Of a DNA stretch of 64,000 nucleotides, positions 49,670 through 56,860 are shown piece after piece (the first letter of the stretch is position 1; each line of letters opens with the position of its first letter). The notes beneath the pieces were generated by a model. The model had not been told where the DNA came from, ran no database searches, and saw only the letters and a program-made list of their open reading frames with translations. The DNA comes from Streptomyces tropicalis. Its GTDB lineage: Bacteria; Actinomycetota; Actinomycetes; Streptomycetales; Streptomycetaceae. Where the stretch lies: contig NZ_JARJBB010000012.1 in the NCBI RefSeq assembly GCF_029269835.1, positions 62,001 through 126,000 of the forward strand, in the 5' to 3' direction. A program made the translations under genes and the position numbers.

Positions 49670-51118
49670 TCAGGCGACGTTCAGCGCCGTGTCGTCGACG
49701 ACGAACGACGTCTGGAGGGTGGAGCCCTCGGTGCCGGTGAACTTGACCGTCACCGTCTGGCCCGCGTACGCGGAGAGGTTGAAGCTGCGCTGGGTGTAGC
49801 CGCTCGCCGCGTTGAGGTTGGAGTAGGTCGCGAGCGTCGACAGCACCGTCCCGCTGCTGTCGAGCACCTGTGCCTTCAGGGTGTCGTAGGCCGTCGAGGT
49901 GGTCGTCTCGTCCGTGTCCACGTGCAGGTAGAAACTGAGCGTGGCGCTGGTGCATCCGGACGGGACGGTCACCGTCTGGGCGAGCGTGTCGGTGTGGGCG
50001 GCGCCGTAGCCGTCGAGCCACGCCTTGTAGGAGCCGGTGCGGGCGGCCTCTCCGGTGTCGTTGGAGATGACGCCGCTGGAGGCGTTCCAGACGGTGTTGC
50101 CCGACTCGAAGCCGTTGTTGCCGAGGAGCTGTGCGGCGGTGCAGGTGCCGCCTCCGCCGCCGCCGGTGGTTCCCGAACCGGCCAGCCACGCGGTGGCGTT
50201 GAGGGCGAGGGGCGCGTCGGTGGCGGTGGGGTCGTTCCACCCGTCGTACAGGGTGTTCCCGGACTGCCCGGTGCCGTCGTCGATCGGGGAGCTGTCGCCC
50301 CAGAAGGCGACCCGGCCGCTGCCGAAGGTGCTGGTGAGGAAGAAGGCGCCGGTGTTGCCGGAGTAACCGGTGCGGTAGAGCAGCCCCTTGACGTTCGGGT
50401 TGTCCGCCGGTTTGAGGGTGGCGGTCGTTCCGTTGGCGATCAGGCTCTTGGTGACGGTGCCGAAGGAGCCGTGCAGGACGGGGTCGCTGCTGTCGCTGAT
50501 CGCCGCCGGGTGGTCGGAGGAAATGTTCAGCGAGTCGATCGAGAAGCCGAACGGGTCGGTGGAGTCGACGCTGTTGTTGGTCATCAGATCGTTGAGGATC
50601 TTGACCGCGTCGCTGCCGTCGTTGTTGCGGTCGGAACCGGTGTGGTCGGAGATCATGAACAGGCCGCCGCCGTTCTTCACGAACGTCATGATGGCGGTCT
50701 TCTCCGCGGTGGTGAACAGCGTGTTCGGTTCCGGCAGGACGAGCGTGTCGAAGTTCGACAGGTCGGTCGACGACGATCCGCCGTAGGAGAGGCCGGAGCC
50801 CGAGGGCAGTGTCTTCAGGCTGTAGCCGCCCGCCTTCTGCAGCGCCACACCCCAGGAGGACAGTGCGCCGGTCCAGTCCGTCTCGGCCGACGGGGAGGGG
50901 TTCTGGCCGAGCGGGTCGGGCTGGCTGGTGGAGATGATCCAGTCGGCGTTGCCGGCCGTCTCGGCGTGGGCGTTGTCGAAGAGGACGCGGTGGGTGGTGG
51001 TGGCCGCGTGGGCGGGTGTGGCGCTGGTGCCGACCTGGAGCGCGGCCGAGGCGACGAACAGCCCGAGACCGGCGAGGGCGGTGGTGAGTCTGCGGCGGGA
51101 TGTCCTGGATCCGAGCAT
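49670..51118 (-). CDS. Secreted protein with DUF4350-like and C-terminal binding domains
   Basis: The 482-residue exported protein has a signal peptide at 1-38 (GSRTSRRRLTTALAGLGLFV, cleavage near PAHA-ATT; a Tat signal is possible). A GATase-like/DUF4350 domain follows at about 42-310 (RVLFDNAHAETAGNADWIIS, VKNGGGLFMISDHTGSDRNN, GSGRVAFWGDSSPIDDGTG). A Gly/Thr linker leads to a jelly-roll-like C-terminal domain at about 330-482 (NNGFESGNTVWNASSGVISN), as found at the end of Streptomyces extracellular proteases. Function is unknown; it may bind or process a carbohydrate or protein polymer. The ATG at 51118 follows GGAGG. Confidence 0.82.
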   Translation of the reverse strand: MLGSRTSRRRLTTALAGLGLFVASAALQVGTSATPAHAATTTHRVLFDNAHAETAGNADWIISTSQPDPLGQNPSPSAETDWTGALSSWGVALQKAGGYSLKTLPSGSGLSYGGSSSTDLSNFDTLVLPEPNTLFTTAEKTAIMTFVKNGGGLFMISDHTGSDRNNDGSDAVKILNDLMTNNSVDSTDPFGFSIDSLNISSDHPAAISDSSDPVLHGSFGTVTKSLIANGTTATLKPADNPNVKGLLYRTGYSGNTGAFFLTSTFGSGRVAFWGDSSPIDDGTGQSGNTLYDGWNDPTATDAPLALNATAWLAGSGTTGGGGGGTCTAAQLLGNNGFESGNTVWNASSGVISNDTGEAARTGSYKAWLDGYGAAHTDTLAQTVTVPSGCTSATLSFYLHVDTDETTTSTAYDTLKAQVLDSSGTVLSTLATYSNLNAASGYTQRSFNLSAYAGQTVTVKFTGTEGSTLQTSFVVDDTALNVA

Positions 51119-51169
51119 CCGGCGAACCTCCGAGTGGGGTGAAGGGAGCGGTGCAGGCGCCAAATCTGC

Positions 51170-51201
51170 GCGCGTAGAACGGGGTTGAGCGTTCTACGCG
51201 C
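51170..51201. promoter_or_regulatory. 11-bp inverted repeat in the leader of the secreted-protein gene
   Basis: GCGCGTAGAAC (51170-51180) and GTTCTACGCGC (51191-51201) are perfect arms with a 10-nt spacer, 52-83 nt before the start codon at 51118. A minus-strand -10-like TACCTT lies just upstream. It could be an operator or a leader hairpin. Confidence 0.6.
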
Positions 51202-51330
51202 ATCACGCAATTGAAAGGTACATGGCATGACTGAACGGTGAACAGAAAGTCCCGGCAATAAACGGGTTGAGTGGCCGGGAATCCAGCGGGCACACGAACG
51301 GCGCAGCGTCCACCTCACCAAGGGGCGAAG

Positions 51331-51840
51331 ATGGAGATCACGGGCATCATCAGCGCCATCGTCATCGGCATCATCATCGGTGTCCTGGGCCGGCTCGTCG
51401 TGCCGGGCCGCCAGCACATCGGCATCATCTGGACGATCCTCGTCGGCATCGTGGCCGCCCTGGTCGGCGCGGCCATCGCGTCCGCCCTCGGTGTGGCGCA
51501 CACCAAGGGCATCGACTGGATCGAGTGGCTCATCCAGATCGCGCTCGCCGCGGTGGGCGTCGCCGTGCGGCGCGCCGGCCGTGCCGGGTCGCTTCCTGCC
51601 GTGCTGCGCGGCGGCCGCGCCGTCACCCGCGGTGCGGGGCCTGGTGGAGCAGACGACGCGGTGGGCCGCCGGGGACGCCCGTGTCCGGGTGGGCGGGCGG
51701 AACGGAGGGGGTGCCCGCCGGCGCGGAGGACGTGCTGCCGGCCGGTGCCGTCCTGGCCCCCAGCCAGGTGCACGGGGCGGTCGGACTGGAGGAGTCGGGG
51801 CAGTTCACCGGCATGGGCCACGACGGGGGCACCCTGCTGA
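51331..51840 (+). CDS. GlsB/YeaQ/YmgE-like stress membrane protein with aberrant C-terminus
   Basis: The first 79 codons encode a typical small transglycosylase-associated (GlsB/YeaQ) membrane protein: MEITGIISAIVIGIIIGVLG, RLVVPGRQHIGIIWTILVGI, and an IDWIEWLIQIALAAVG helix. Such proteins end after about 88 residues. Here the frame runs on for about 90 Arg/Pro/Gly-rich residues to 51840, without family character, so the natural stop has been lost by an indel or deletion near 51570. Downstream frames (51590-51960) contain other protein-like but broken stretches that I could not identify. AAGGGGCGAAG precedes the ATG. Confidence 0.6.
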   Translation: MEITGIISAIVIGIIIGVLGRLVVPGRQHIGIIWTILVGIVAALVGAAIASALGVAHTKGIDWIEWLIQIALAAVGVAVRRAGRAGSLPAVLRGGRAVTRGAGPGGADDAVGRRGRPCPGGRAERRGCPPARRTCCRPVPSWPPARCTGRSDWRSRGSSPAWATTGAPC

Positions 51841-51951
51841 CCGCCCAGGTCGGCCTGCCGGCGGACGCCTGCGCCCTGGGTCACGCGGACCGACGCCCCG
51901 GTGGGCCACGGTCCGCCCCGCAGGCGCCCTGCGCGGTCGCCGCCGCCCGGG

Positions 51952-52728
51952 TCAGGGCGTGTACACGTACGGCGTCGTCGTGGTGAGGGGGACGAAGCCG
52001 AGCCGTTGCAGGACGGGGCGGCTGTCGTCGGAGGCGTCGACCTGGAGGTAGCGGTGGCCGAGCCGGGCGGCGACCCGGGCCCGGTGCGCGACGAGGGCGC
52101 GGTAAAGACCCCGGCCCCGCCACTCGCGGAGGGTGCCGCCGCCCCAGAGCCCGGCGAACGCCGTGCCCGGCACCGGCTCCATCCGGGCCGCGCTGACCGG
52201 CACCTCCCCGTCGAGCGCGACGACGGCGACGACGGTGTCCGGATCGGCCGCGAGCCGGGACAGCAGGCGGTGGCGCAGCCGGCCGCCGTCGGTGCCGAAC
52301 ACCCTGTCGTGCACGTCGACGAGGAGGTCGACCCCGTGGCTGTCGGTGACGGCCGACAGCCGCACGCCCGCCGGGGGTTCGGCGTCGAGGCTCAGCGCGT
52401 CCAGGTCGCCGACCATCAGCGTCTCCGCCGGCTCGGCGGTGAACCCGGCGGCCGCGAGCCGCGCTCCGAGGTCGCCGGGGCGGTCGTGCCCGTAGAGCTT
52501 CCACTCGAAGGGGAGGCCGAGCGCGGTGAAGTGGTCGATCTGTGCGGCGATCACCGCGTCCGCGTCCGCCGCGTCCGGCGAGGACCAGACGATCCCGTTC
52601 CAGTCCCGCGCCGTGCCCACCTGGCGGACGACACCGGCGCAGCGTTCGACCCGCACCCCGGGTCCGTCGGGCCGGGCGCCCTCGCGCAGCTCCCGGTCGT
52701 GCAGGGCGAGGAGAGTGGCGTGATCCAT
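51952..52728 (-). CDS. GNAT-family N-acetyltransferase
   Basis: The 258-residue protein has an N-terminal half of unclear role and a C-terminal GNAT core (about 125-255). The acetyl-CoA-binding loop is seen in GGTLREWRGRGLYRALVAHR and the last strand in YLQVDASDDSRPVLQRLGFV. The substrate is unknown. GGAG lies 7 nt before the ATG. It is followed upstream by a second acetyltransferase gene in the same direction (82-nt gap); they could share a transcript. Confidence 0.85.
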   Translation of the reverse strand: MDHATLLALHDRELREGARPDGPGVRVERCAGVVRQVGTARDWNGIVWSSPDAADADAVIAAQIDHFTALGLPFEWKLYGHDRPGDLGARLAAAGFTAEPAETLMVGDLDALSLDAEPPAGVRLSAVTDSHGVDLLVDVHDRVFGTDGGRLRHRLLSRLAADPDTVVAVVALDGEVPVSAARMEPVPGTAFAGLWGGGTLREWRGRGLYRALVAHRARVAARLGHRYLQVDASDDSRPVLQRLGFVPLTTTTPYVYTP

Positions 52729-52810
52729 GCGCTCACTCCAGCAGGGCGGACCCGCCCACGGCAACGGGATATCGGGCCCCGCGCGCCGACGACGGGAGCG
52801 ACCGCAGGCT

Positions 52811-53668
52811 TCAGCCCAGTTCGAGGGTGGTCACGCCGAAGACGCGGTCCTGGGCGTGCGGCGGGACCGGGCCGGTGTACATGCGGGCCGTCTCGAAGGA
52901 CGGGGTCAGGCCGGCCGCCTCGGCCAGGGCGATGCCCGCGGGCCGGGTGTGAGGCACGTCGATCGCGATCTCCCGGCCCGCCACCGGCGCGGTCAGCGCC
53001 GCGAACAGCTCGTGCGCGCCCTCGGCGGTGTCGGCGAACAGCGGCCCGACGCGCAGGCAGTCGCGGCCCGGCCGCAGGACGCCGTAGCCGGTGACGCGGC
53101 CCCCGTCCGAGCGGCGGACGAGGGCGCGGTGACCGGGCAGGGTCAGCCACCGGGCGAGGAAGCGGGGGCGCGGGGCCGGGTGGCACAGGGCGTCGTACGC
53201 GGTGACGGCCTCGACGTCGGCGGGCCGGACGGGCCGGATCCCGGCCGGGGCCGCGGCGACGGGCGCGGGGCCGCGGTAGCGGACGGTGCGGTGGGCGAGC
53301 CGGAAGCCGGACCGGCGGTAGTTGTCCTGCTGGGCCACCACGCCGTCGAGGCCGATCGTGCGGGTCCCGGCGTGCGCCAGGGCGGTCTTCCAGGTCGTCA
53401 GCCCGTGCCCTCGGCCGCGCCGGTCGGGGCGGACCAGGTAGCAGCCCAGGAAGGCGTACTCGAGGCCGTGGTTGACGACCGAGATCGCCGACACCGGTTC
53501 GCCGTCGACCCGGCCGAGGAAGAAGCCGTCGGGGTCCTGGGCGAAGAAGGCGGCACCGTCGGAGAGGCCCGGGTTCCACCCCTCGGCGGCGGCCCATCCG
53601 CCGATCACCGGCCAGTCCTGGAGCGAGGCCCGGGTCACGACGAGGTCTTCGGGGGCCGCAGAGGCCAT
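52811..53668 (-). CDS. GNAT-family N-acetyltransferase, two-domain
   Basis: The 285-residue protein has an N-terminal GNAT domain (about 8-135, with CYLVRPDRRGRGHGLTTWKT and VAQQDNYRRSGF) and a C-terminal YitH/HolE-like acetyltransferase domain (about 145-285, LPGHRALVRRSDGGRVTGYG, EIAIDVPHTRPAGIALAEAA). The substrate is unknown. GGAG lies 8 nt before the ATG at 53668. It is preceded on the same strand by the chaplin gene and its terminator. Confidence 0.85.
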   Translation of the reverse strand: MASAAPEDLVVTRASLQDWPVIGGWAAAEGWNPGLSDGAAFFAQDPDGFFLGRVDGEPVSAISVVNHGLEYAFLGCYLVRPDRRGRGHGLTTWKTALAHAGTRTIGLDGVVAQQDNYRRSGFRLAHRTVRYRGPAPVAAAPAGIRPVRPADVEAVTAYDALCHPAPRPRFLARWLTLPGHRALVRRSDGGRVTGYGVLRPGRDCLRVGPLFADTAEGAHELFAALTAPVAGREIAIDVPHTRPAGIALAEAAGLTPSFETARMYTGPVPPHAQDRVFGVTTLELG

Positions 53669-53841
53669 CGGCTGCACTCCGTTCCGCGGGTGGTCGGCTG
53701 TGGGAGGCATCCTTGCCGATCACCGGGTTCGGGCGCCATGCCGGACCTCCGCCGCGCCCGGTCGACCGTCCGCTTTCGGCCGCCGGGCCCGCGCAGCCCG
53801 GCGCTCCGGACATCGGCCCTCCGGACGTCCGGATACGACGA

Positions 53842-53872
53842 GGCCCCACCGGTCACGGGGTCCGGTGGGGCC
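53842..53872 (-). terminator. Hairpin terminator after the chaplin gene
   Basis: An 11-bp stem (GGCCCCACCGG and its complement) with a 9-nt loop, about 70 nt downstream of the chaplin stop. Confidence 0.7.
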
Positions 53873-53943
53873 GTTCCCAGACTCGCGGGCCTCCGGGCCC
53901 ACGAGCCTGAGCTCCTGCGATGTGGGGACTCGTGCCCCCCTCG

Positions 53944-54678
53944 TCAGCGCGAGGCGCCGGCGCGGTAGCGGCGGTACAGCGCCGCTCCGCCGAGGATCAG
54001 CCCGGCGCTCGCGGCGAGGGCCGGCGCGGTGCCGTCGGCGCCGGTGTGGGCCAGCGACCCCTCCATGTGCGGCGCGGGCGCCACCACCGGGGCGGGCGCC
54101 TGCTGCGGCGTCGTCCGGACGGGCGGCGTCACCGGAGGCGTGACGGGCGGAGTCACCGGAGGCGTCACCACCGGCGGAGTCACGGGAGGCGTCACCACCG
54201 GAGGCGTCACCACCGGCGGAGTCACCGGAGGCGTCACCACCGGCGGAGTCACGGGGGTGGAGCCGTTCGACGACGTGTCGCCGAAGACGGGATTGCCCAC
54301 GCCCACCACGTTGACCGAGTTGCCACTCGCGTTCACCGGCACGTCCACCGGCACCTGGATGGTGTTGCCGGCGACGACACCGGGCGAGCCGGTCGTCGAT
54401 CCCTTCGCCGTGGCGCCCCCCGACGTGCCCGTACCGGAGGACTCGTTGGCGCACCGGTTGCCCATGGCGGGATTGAGGAGTCCCACCACGTTCACCGTGT
54501 TGCCGCACGCGTTCACCGGCACGTGCACCGGAAGCTGGATGGTGTTCCCGGAGATCACCCCCGGCGAGCCCGCCGCGGCTCCGTCCGCCGCGGAGTCGGC
54601 GAATGCCGGCATCGCCATGGCCATCGCGCCGGAGGCGGCGGCGACCGCGATCACACCGTTTCGGGTAACCCGTTTCAT
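53944..54678 (-). CDS. Long chaplin with two chaplin domains and a sortase signal
   Basis: This secreted amyloid surfactant coats aerial hyphae and is anchored to the cell wall. The 244-residue protein has a signal peptide (1-28), chaplin domain 1 (about 37-78, SPGVISGNTIQLPVHVPVNA, with Cys58 and Cys76) and domain 2 (about 97-138). The second domain carries Ser118 and Ser136 where the Cys pair is expected. A repeat region of TPPV/TPPVV units follows (about 141-200). The end is a class E sortase signal, LAHTG, with a hydrophobic helix and an RRYRAGASR tail. GGGAG precedes the ATG. A BldN-type promoter lies upstream. Confidence 0.92.
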   Translation of the reverse strand: MKRVTRNGVIAVAAASGAMAMAMPAFADSAADGAAAGSPGVISGNTIQLPVHVPVNACGNTVNVVGLLNPAMGNRCANESSGTGTSGGATAKGSTTGSPGVVAGNTIQVPVDVPVNASGNSVNVVGVGNPVFGDTSSNGSTPVTPPVVTPPVTPPVVTPPVVTPPVTPPVVTPPVTPPVTPPVTPPVRTTPQQAPAPVVAPAPHMEGSLAHTGADGTAPALAASAGLILGGAALYRRYRAGASR

Positions 54679-54726
54679 CGGCTCCCTGCCTTTTCAATCA
54701 GTCGCGGGCGCTCGCCCGCACCGGGT

Positions 54727-54754
54727 AAAACGCTGGTGAACGATTCCGGTTATG
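54727..54754 (-). promoter_or_regulatory. BldN-type promoter of the chaplin gene
   Basis: On the minus strand, CATAAC (54754-54749), a 16-nt spacer, and CGTTTT (54732-54727). The BldN sigma-factor consensus remembered for chaplin and rodlin genes is CGTAAC-N16-CGTTGA; -35 matches 5 of 6 and -10 matches 4 of 6 with identical spacing. The distance to the ATG (54678) is 48 nt. Confidence 0.6.
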
Positions 54755-54961
54755 GCTTGACCGTCTTTCACCCTTTCGGGCGGCTTGATTTTCGAACGGT
54801 GAGTAAAGGCGTCCGATCGGCCCGACGCAGCGCGCCGGTCGCGGGCCCCCGGCACGGCCCGGCTGCACCGCCCCACGCCGGGAGGCGCGCCCCAGGGGGT
54901 CCGCTTAGGGTGAGCTCAGGTGAGGACCCCGGTCCGCAGCGCAGTGTCCCTGGAGGCATCG

Positions 54962-56575
54962 ATGCAGGCCAAGCAGACGTGGCGGCCGGCGACCCGGCGT
55001 TGCGCGGGCGTCGGTGTCGTCACGCTGGCCCTGCTCGGTGCGGCCATGCCGGTGGCCGCGGACCGCAGCGGGCCCGACCTGGGCCGGTTCTACCGGCAGC
55101 GGGTGGCGTGGTCCGCGTGCGAGCCGGACATGCCGAAGGACATGCAGTGCGGCAAGGTCACCGTGCCCGTGGACTACACCCGGCCCGCCACGGCCACCCT
55201 CGACCTGGCCGTCTCCCGCTTCCGCGCCACAGGCCCGTCCCGGGGCTCCGTGCTGCTGAACTTCGGCGGGCCCGGCGGGGCCGGGGTCCCGGCGCTTGCA
55301 GCCGACAGCAAGCAGTTCATGGACCTCACCAACGGCTACGACGTGGTCGGCTTCGACCCCCGCGGCGTCGGCCGGTCCTCCCCCGTCACCTGTGGCTCGG
55401 ACGGCGAGGACACCTCGTCGGACGCGGGCGGAGGCGCCACAGGGAACCCGGATCCGAACGACGCCCGGGCGGCCATGGCCGTCTGGCAGCGGATGGCGGT
55501 GCAGTGCGCCCGGCACTCCGGCCCGGTGCTCCCCCACATAGGCACCGCCGACTCGGCCCGCGACATGGACGTCATACGCCAGGCCCTGGGCGACCGGAAG
55601 CTCAACTACCTGGGCTTCTCCTACGGGACCCGCCTCGGCGCGGTCTACGCCGCCGAGTTCCCCGACCGGGTCGGGCGGATGGTCCTGGACGGCGTGGACA
55701 CGCTGACCGAGCCGCTGTCGGAGCAGGGCAGGGTGGCCGCCGAGGGCCAGCAGACGGCGCTCGACGACTTCCTCGACTGGTGCGTGCAGGACATCGCCTG
55801 CCCCTTCGGCCAGGACCGCCGGCAGGCCGGGACGCAGGTCCAGAAGCTGGTGGCCTCCCTCGACGAGAACCCGGTGCCGTCGCCGTCCGGGGGCAGCATG
55901 TCCGGCCAGGACCTCGTGGGCGCGATCAGCCAGGCCCTGTACAGCAAGCAGATGTGGCCCTCCCTGGAGCGGGCGATCGCCTCACTGGTCCAGGACGGCG
56001 ACACCCGCGGCATCGAGGCGTTCTCCGCGGGCGGGGTCACCCTGCCCGGGGCGCCGCGGCGGGACCCGCACAGCGGGCGGAACGGCGGCGGGGGCCTGGT
56101 CCCCACGGCGGACATCCCGCTGGACAACCTGCCGGCCGCGATGATGGCGATCAACTGCGCGGACGATCCCGACCGGCCCCCCGCCGACGTGATCGCGCGG
56201 GACCTCGGCCGGCTGCGCGCCGCGTACCAGGAGGCCTCGCCCGTCTTCGGCCGGTACCAGCTCTCCGAGGTGCTGATGTGCTACGGCAGGCCGAAGGGCA
56301 GCTCGTACATACGCGACCGGGTGAAGAACCTCGACGCGGCGAAGATGCTGCTGGTCGGCACCCGGGGCGACCCGGCCACCCCGTACCGCTGGACCGTCGA
56401 GACGGCGCGGCGGATCGGGTCGCCGGCGGTGGTGCTGGACAACCGGGGCGACGGGCACACCGGCTACAGCTCCTCCACCTGTGTGCACCGCAAGGTGAAC
56501 GACTTCCTCCTCGACGGCTCCCTGCCGCCCAGCGGCAGCTCGTGCGGCGCCGACCCGTCGATGCAGCTCGACTGA
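54962..56575 (+). CDS. Secreted alpha/beta hydrolase (tripeptidyl-aminopeptidase SlpD/TAP-like)
   Basis: The 537-residue exported serine peptidase-like protein has a signal peptide at 1-33 (QAKQTWRPATRRCAGVGVVT, cut near PVAA). The core carries LLNFGGPGGAGV (oxyanion loop), VVGFDPRGVGRSSPV, the nucleophile elbow GFSYGTRLG, the acid in TRGDPATP and the His in GDGHTGYSS. A C-terminal TAP-type Cys-containing cap follows. Relatives remove tripeptides from secreted proteins. ATG at 54962 has GGAGG 5 nt upstream; a GTG at 54920 8 nt after a TAGGGT box is an alternative start but would spoil the signal peptide. Confidence 0.88.
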   Translation: MQAKQTWRPATRRCAGVGVVTLALLGAAMPVAADRSGPDLGRFYRQRVAWSACEPDMPKDMQCGKVTVPVDYTRPATATLDLAVSRFRATGPSRGSVLLNFGGPGGAGVPALAADSKQFMDLTNGYDVVGFDPRGVGRSSPVTCGSDGEDTSSDAGGGATGNPDPNDARAAMAVWQRMAVQCARHSGPVLPHIGTADSARDMDVIRQALGDRKLNYLGFSYGTRLGAVYAAEFPDRVGRMVLDGVDTLTEPLSEQGRVAAEGQQTALDDFLDWCVQDIACPFGQDRRQAGTQVQKLVASLDENPVPSPSGGSMSGQDLVGAISQALYSKQMWPSLERAIASLVQDGDTRGIEAFSAGGVTLPGAPRRDPHSGRNGGGGLVPTADIPLDNLPAAMMAINCADDPDRPPADVIARDLGRLRAAYQEASPVFGRYQLSEVLMCYGRPKGSSYIRDRVKNLDAAKMLLVGTRGDPATPYRWTVETARRIGSPAVVLDNRGDGHTGYSSSTCVHRKVNDFLLDGSLPPSGSSCGADPSMQLD

Positions 56576-56788
56576 CGGCCTCCGCCACGCCCCGGGCGCC
56601 ACTTCCGCGGAGCAGCCCGACGCGCCACCCGGGCGGCACGCCCCGGCCGCCCGGCCGGTCCCGTGCACCGTGGGAAGCCGGACGCACGCGGGGGCCGGGC
56701 GCCCGGCCCCCGCGCCGACGCCGCCCGGGCGGCCCGGCCGGCGCCCTCGCGGGTCACGGCGGGGCCGCCCGCCCGTGCGGGGCCCGGG

Positions 56789-56860
56789 CCTGAACCTGAA
56801 CCTCAGCCTCAGCCTCAGCCTCAGCCTCAGCCTCAGCCTCAGCCTCAGCCTCAGCCTCAG
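56789..56860. repeat. Hexanucleotide repeat: 2 x CCTGAA + 10 x CCTCAG
   Basis: Twelve tandem 6-bp units ending at 56860 with no interruption. Read from asnB (minus strand) the unit is CTGAGG, so the asnB stop TGA (56857-56859) is part of the last unit, and further in-frame TGA codons follow every second codon. The array occupies part of the 281-nt gap after the secreted hydrolase gene. Confidence 0.95.

Noticed and set aside
53880..53943. tRNA or attachment-site-like sequence downstream of the chaplin gene
   Set aside because: The stretch could not be folded into a cloverleaf with an acceptor stem and T-loop, and no integrase or duplicated end is nearby.
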